Assembly (NCBI GenBank): GCA_026874595.1
Contig: CM049317.1
Span: forward strand, 12,408,382 to 12,472,381
From: Sipunculus nudus
Taxonomy: Eukaryota > Annelida > Sipuncula > Golfingiida > Sipunculidae
Length of the DNA: 64,000 bases
Direction: 5' to 3'
The position numbers and the translations under genes were made by a program. The notes beneath the pieces are model-generated. The model made no database searches, was not told the origin of the DNA, and saw only the letters and a program-made list of their open reading frames with translations. This document shows positions 60,383 to 64,000 of this stretch, in pieces; position 1 is the stretch's first letter; each line of letters starts with the position of its first letter.

Positions 60383-60769
60383 GTAAGTGAAATTCAGTTT
60401 AAGCATTCAAGGAAAACTGAAGGAAGTATAATTGGAACAGAATTTGAAAACATTCTAAAGCGCGTATGGTCAAAATTAAAGCCAGCTATTGTCTGTACAT
60501 ATCATGTGATTTCTGGCTTACTCTGCAGATATATTAATGAACTGTATACCGGTTAATAAAAGTTATCACAAGGCCTCGTGACGGTTGTATTAGTTTGTTC
60601 ATCTACAAGCTGCTGGTAAAAATTAGGCATTCGCCAATGTTGACAAACAGACAAATAACCTGTCGCCTAAGGTGAGTGGATGCATTAGTATGGAAGTTGA
60701 AAGGTCATTAATTGCAAAATACCCTCTGTAAAACTCTTGTCATAGTTGAATAAGCTTAGATTATTTTGC

Positions 60770-60786
60770 CCCCCCCCCCCCCCCCC
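60770..60786. repeat. Poly-C run
   Basis: About 16-17 C residues in the sulfatase first intron. Confidence 0.9.
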
Positions 60787-60938
60787 GATAAAAAGTTAAA
60801 ACTCCTGGTTATAGACGATTCAAACAAACTGTGTGGAATTAGTGGCAGCCACCCACCCAAAAGTTGACTTTTATATTACTGAAGACGCTAAGGTAGCAAT
60901 ACAAGCTATAGGGTTCTGATCAATTCTAGTATAATTAA

Positions 60939-60999
60939 ATGTGCACGCCATTCCTGATAGTACTGTTTCATCTGCTTGTTGAACTATCTTGTTCCCGAG
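60939..60999 (+). CDS. Sulfatase, alternative first exon B (candidate)
   Basis: The exon reads MCTPFLIVLFHLLVELSCSR and ends in phase 1 at CGAG|GTAAGACA, so it too can splice in frame to 62903. It encodes a second, different hydrophobic signal peptide. No good TATA box stands at the right distance. It may be an alternative promoter, a remnant of a duplicated gene, or chance; a strong donor plus the right phase plus a signal-like peptide makes chance less likely. Confidence 0.45.
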
Positions 61000-61743
61000 G
61001 TAAGACAAAAAGTGACGTTATTGTGTTCGAAAAATAATAAATATTAAATTCAGGGTTGGTATATTCATGCAGCAGTGATTAACATCGAAGCTTTTTTCAC
61101 TCAGAAAGTTGGTCTCTCCGTCCGTCATGAAAGGATGCCATTATCATCCATTATCATCTTATGTCATATATCTTTTTGATCGCGCATGATGAGCTGATTA
61201 TATCTTCTGTTTCTTGAATTTCATCATAGCCAGCATCGTGTTCAATATATTTCCACCGTTTTCCATAGTTTAAGTAAGTCATTGTTGTCAGTATAAGTGA
61301 GATTTAAAGAGGCCTATTCACATACCAGATATGATAAATATACTTGAAATATAGTGTGTTCCTTTAAAAATATAAGGTTATATGTAAATACTAGTTTTTC
61401 GTTCTTTGCTTCCCTGTACATGAGGTGATTAAAAACTTTATCAGCGCGATCAATGATCCAGAATCATACAGCAAGCAAGCCACCAACTGGCTGCAACACG
61501 CAACTTCACAAATCAATATTTTTCAGACATTGCACGATCGGACCTTGGGTTATGCAGTGTTTTTAATTTATACATAAACACGTGGGCTGTGTTTACAACC
61601 ACACGAATCTATAGCAACGTGTTAAGTTAGGAGACAGTTATTCGCTGAGCCTGAGAGATTTGCTGGGAACTGTCGTATTAAGCCAAATAAATTTACGTGA
61701 GAATTATACATATTTCATTGCAAATGGCAATTGCCTTAAACGG

Positions 61744-61746
<3 letters not shown>

Positions 61747-61798
<52 letters not shown>

Positions 61799-61806
61799 TC
61801 TCTCTC
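61747..61806. repeat. TC microsatellite in the sulfatase intron
   Basis: About 30 TC units with one TG interruption. Confidence 0.95.
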
Positions 61807-61909
61807 GTTAGGGGTAAGATATCAATCCAATTCACGCCTAATGTATTTTAAAACGGAAAGGGCAATATGATGGATTCTCTCAATTAACCAATAAAAAAAA
61901 GACTAGACG

Positions 61910-62790
61910 ACCAGACTTCAAGCTCTTGCCGGAAATGATTTGGAAACAGTCAAATATATGAGCAATGACGATGAGGAAGAAAATTTGTCATAGTTTTGTG
62001 AAGAAAGGACCAATATTGACACAGTTATGATCGTAATAAGATTGTGAACTTGACCTTGAAATTCACACAGCTTCAAGGACCGTTCCGATATACGATATGT
62101 GTAAGTTTTAAAGTAATTCCTGTAAAGCTTTGACCTGCAAATGCTAAATGAGACAAAACCAAGAAATAAGGCGAAATCGAGGACAACTGACAAATAGAAA
62201 GACATAGTGACAAAATGACACATCTGAGATAACAGATGACTAGATAAGGTTATGGAAAAGGTGAGGAGAAGCAAAATGAGTTAAAGTTATGTTAGAATTT
62301 TTGTTTTGGAGATATGGCCAAAAAAGGTGTTGTATTGTTTCGACTGTAGCGCCCCCTTATGGCTATATTTGGAAAATGGAAAATCACTTTCGAGATATTA
62401 CTGCTAGACATATATGGTGTACCTAATTACCAATTGTAAGACGCAAAGAAACTAGCAAAGAGGCGAAAGTTAAGGATTGAAAAACTGATAGACTCACTGA
62501 AAAAGTGAGACAGGATTGAGACTAGTCGACTACACCAGTTTATGAAGAAGACTCAGGCAGAAATTGAGTTTGTGAAGATGGAACTAATAATGACTAACTT
62601 TCGAGGTTTTTTCGATAACCTTGACCTTAACCTCCTACCGATAATTTCAAATATCATAAGGTTTCGGGAACTTTCGGTTTTCTATCAATTGTGTAAGTTT
62701 GAAAGCGTTTGCACTTTAAAGACAGACATCGTTACAAACAGACATTCGGAACTGACCAACATGTTCGTAATAAACAGAATTTAGTGTAAT
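61910..62790. repeat. Dispersed repeat, same family as 1-960 and 4660-5165
   Basis: Two units are visible, the second starting near AGCGCCCCCTTATGGCT (62348). Shared blocks are GAAAATGGAAAATCAC.TTCGAGATAT, GAAGAAGACTCAG, GACCTTGACCTT and ACAGACATTCGGAACTGACC. It lies in the sulfatase intron. Confidence 0.7.
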
Positions 62791-62902
62791 ACAACATGTG
62801 AAATAAGCATCTGAGACTGATTTTCGAATGACCAAGGGTACCCTCTTTACAGAAGGTAACAAAATAAATATTGTTTTGGTCGTGTACAATGTATCTTTTT
62901 AG

Positions 62903-63099
62903 GCGTGATCATGACGAGGCCGCCACATATCGTGTTCGTCATGGCGGATGATCTTGGTTACGGAGATGTGGGGTTCCGTGACTCCATCTACACTCCTAAT
63001 ATTGACAAAATTTCAAGTGAGGGAGTCCGGCTTGAGCAACACTATGTCCTCCCCTTGTGTGGCCCAAGTAGGGCCAGCTTTCTCACTGGGAGATACCAG
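62903..63099 (+). CDS. Sulfatase, exon with active-site cysteine
   Basis: The enzyme hydrolyses sulfate esters, in this subgroup usually of glycosaminoglycans, in the lysosome or outside the cell. After the acceptor at TCTTTTTAG the frame reads [20 protein letters not shown], with the calcium-binding DD, then [18 protein letters not shown] and [16 protein letters not shown]79 (long-form numbering with exon A) in C-G-P-S-R is the residue converted to formylglycine, and the R and TG that follow complete the sulfatase signature. The pattern ..L(C)xPSR..LLTGRYQ and the ADDLG..DVGF start fit the ARSB/ARSI/ARSJ branch. The exon ends in phase 0 at CAG|GTCAGT. Confidence 0.95.
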
Positions 63100-63518
63100 G
63101 TCAGTTTGGCATTGAATGTGTGACACATTTCTGGCAGTACCTTACACAGGACTTGCAACATCACGGCATTTATGAATAGGCTTGCCGATTGAGCCATTTA
63201 TAATAAGGCTTGCTGACTGAACCAGTCTAGACCTTCCAGAGTCTATATAGAATCGATATGTATGCATTAAACACACCTTGAACTTCATGGAGCTGTGATT
63301 TTTTAAGAGTGCTAAATACAAAACGGATTAAGCATTATTTATTATTATTTACAAAAAGATACCATGGGCTTCAGTTCAACCTCTCAAGTCCTGGTTGACG
63401 CTTTATAAAAATTGAGAAATCTGTTACATTTTAGTACAACATTTAAAGTTACACTTATGTCACGTTTTATCATTTTTTGTGTGTCTGTTTAGTTATAAAA
63501 ATAGGGTTTTTTTTTTAG
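63100..63518. other. Sulfatase intron
   Basis: A 419-bp intron of unremarkable sequence ends in a long T run and TTTTTTTTTAG. Confidence 0.7.
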
Positions 63519-63720
63519 ACCTCCAATGGAATGTACGCGAATCTGGTTAAGACCGAGCCCACTGGACTCACGCGAGATCTTCCGTTACTTCCTGAGAAGT
63601 TGCGAGAAGCTGGTTACGTCACCCATCTTGTCGGGAAATGGCACATGGGCCATTATCGGTCAGAATACCTGCCGACAAATAGAGGCTTTGACAGTTATCT
63701 TGATGAGCCTGGGGTGTCGC
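63519..63720 (+). CDS. Sulfatase, next exon (end uncertain)
   Basis: It starts in phase 0 after the T-rich acceptor: [58 protein letters not shown], then SYLDEPG. G-K-W-H-M-G (residues 131-136) is the second sulfatase signature, whose lysine and histidine contact the sulfate. [14 protein letters not shown] and LPT-RGFD are typical of ARSB-like enzymes. The donor is not clear: possible sites are at 63714 (GG|GTGTCG) and 63721 (GC|GTAGGC). The frame stays open to 63893 but loses family likeness after about 63705. The rest of the enzyme lies beyond the window. Confidence 0.88.
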
Positions 63721-64000
63721 GTAGGCTAGCCTTACCTATGACGTACATTCAGCATTCCATTTCGGTTTCGGACTACGTGCCAGGAAGTTCCCTCTACAGT
63801 TTCTACATTTTCCAAAGTATCCCCCAAACCTGTATCTGCTCCAGAAACTATACAAAAAAATATTGTCGCCACTTCCATGGTTCATTTTTTTAATGAAATC
63901 AGGCCTTTGTTAATGTTGCAAATTTGTGCTTTGACACAGATTCATTAAAAATAATTCTGAAAGATAAAAAAACGGACTCAGTTTGATCATAAACACCACT
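63721..64000. other. Presumed intron of the sulfatase gene
   Basis: After the SYLDEPG segment the frame no longer resembles a sulfatase, and the sequence becomes AT-rich. I see nothing else before the window ends. Confidence 0.45.

Overview
The window looks like nuclear DNA of an animal, most likely a marine invertebrate such as a mollusc. That taxon is inferred from general character (AT-rich introns, decayed LINEs, mollusc-like dispersed repeats, genes split into small exons), not proven. There is no bacterial gene organisation. Three protein-coding genes can be rebuilt from splice sites and matching intron phases, all on the plus strand.

Layout. 1-9.8 kb: dispersed repeats, AT microsatellites and two decayed minus-strand LINE reverse transcriptases (an L1/Tx1-like copy at 2.06-4.54 kb and a second at 8.2-9.0 kb). 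9.8-23.7 kb: a satellite of about 190 units of 73 bp, built into a higher-order repeat of about 2.48 kb (34 units) with in-register deletions and a further 1.68 kb duplication. 23.7-28.6 kb: more mobile-element debris, including a complete tRNA-derived SINE with a perfect 17-bp target-site duplication inside an older reverse transcriptase fragment. 28.8-39.6 kb: an SLC49A4 (DIRC2)-like major facilitator transporter. Four 5' exons and the last exon are clear, but the exons for the middle of the protein cannot be found. 40.2-42.4 kb: a 180-bp tandem repeat interrupted by another repeat element. 44.3-53.4 kb: a four-exon gene for an unrecognised 453-residue single-pass membrane protein. Its third intron holds about 4.6 kb of several tandem families. 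55-59.8 kb: duplicated repeats, a 277-bp array and a structure with inverted ends. 60.2-64 kb: the 5' part of an arylsulfatase (ARSB/I/J-like) with two candidate signal-peptide first exons. The gene runs off the right edge.

The genes are not obviously related in function. By family knowledge two of them, the SLC49A4-like transporter and the sulfatase, belong to the endolysosomal or secretory system; the third is a secretory-pathway membrane protein of unknown role. The most unusual material is the hierarchical satellite, the novel membrane protein, an intronic minisatellite that copies that gene's own splice-acceptor tract, the missing core of the transporter, the paired sulfatase first exons, and dispersed repeats that carry CTCF-like and nuclear-receptor-like motifs.
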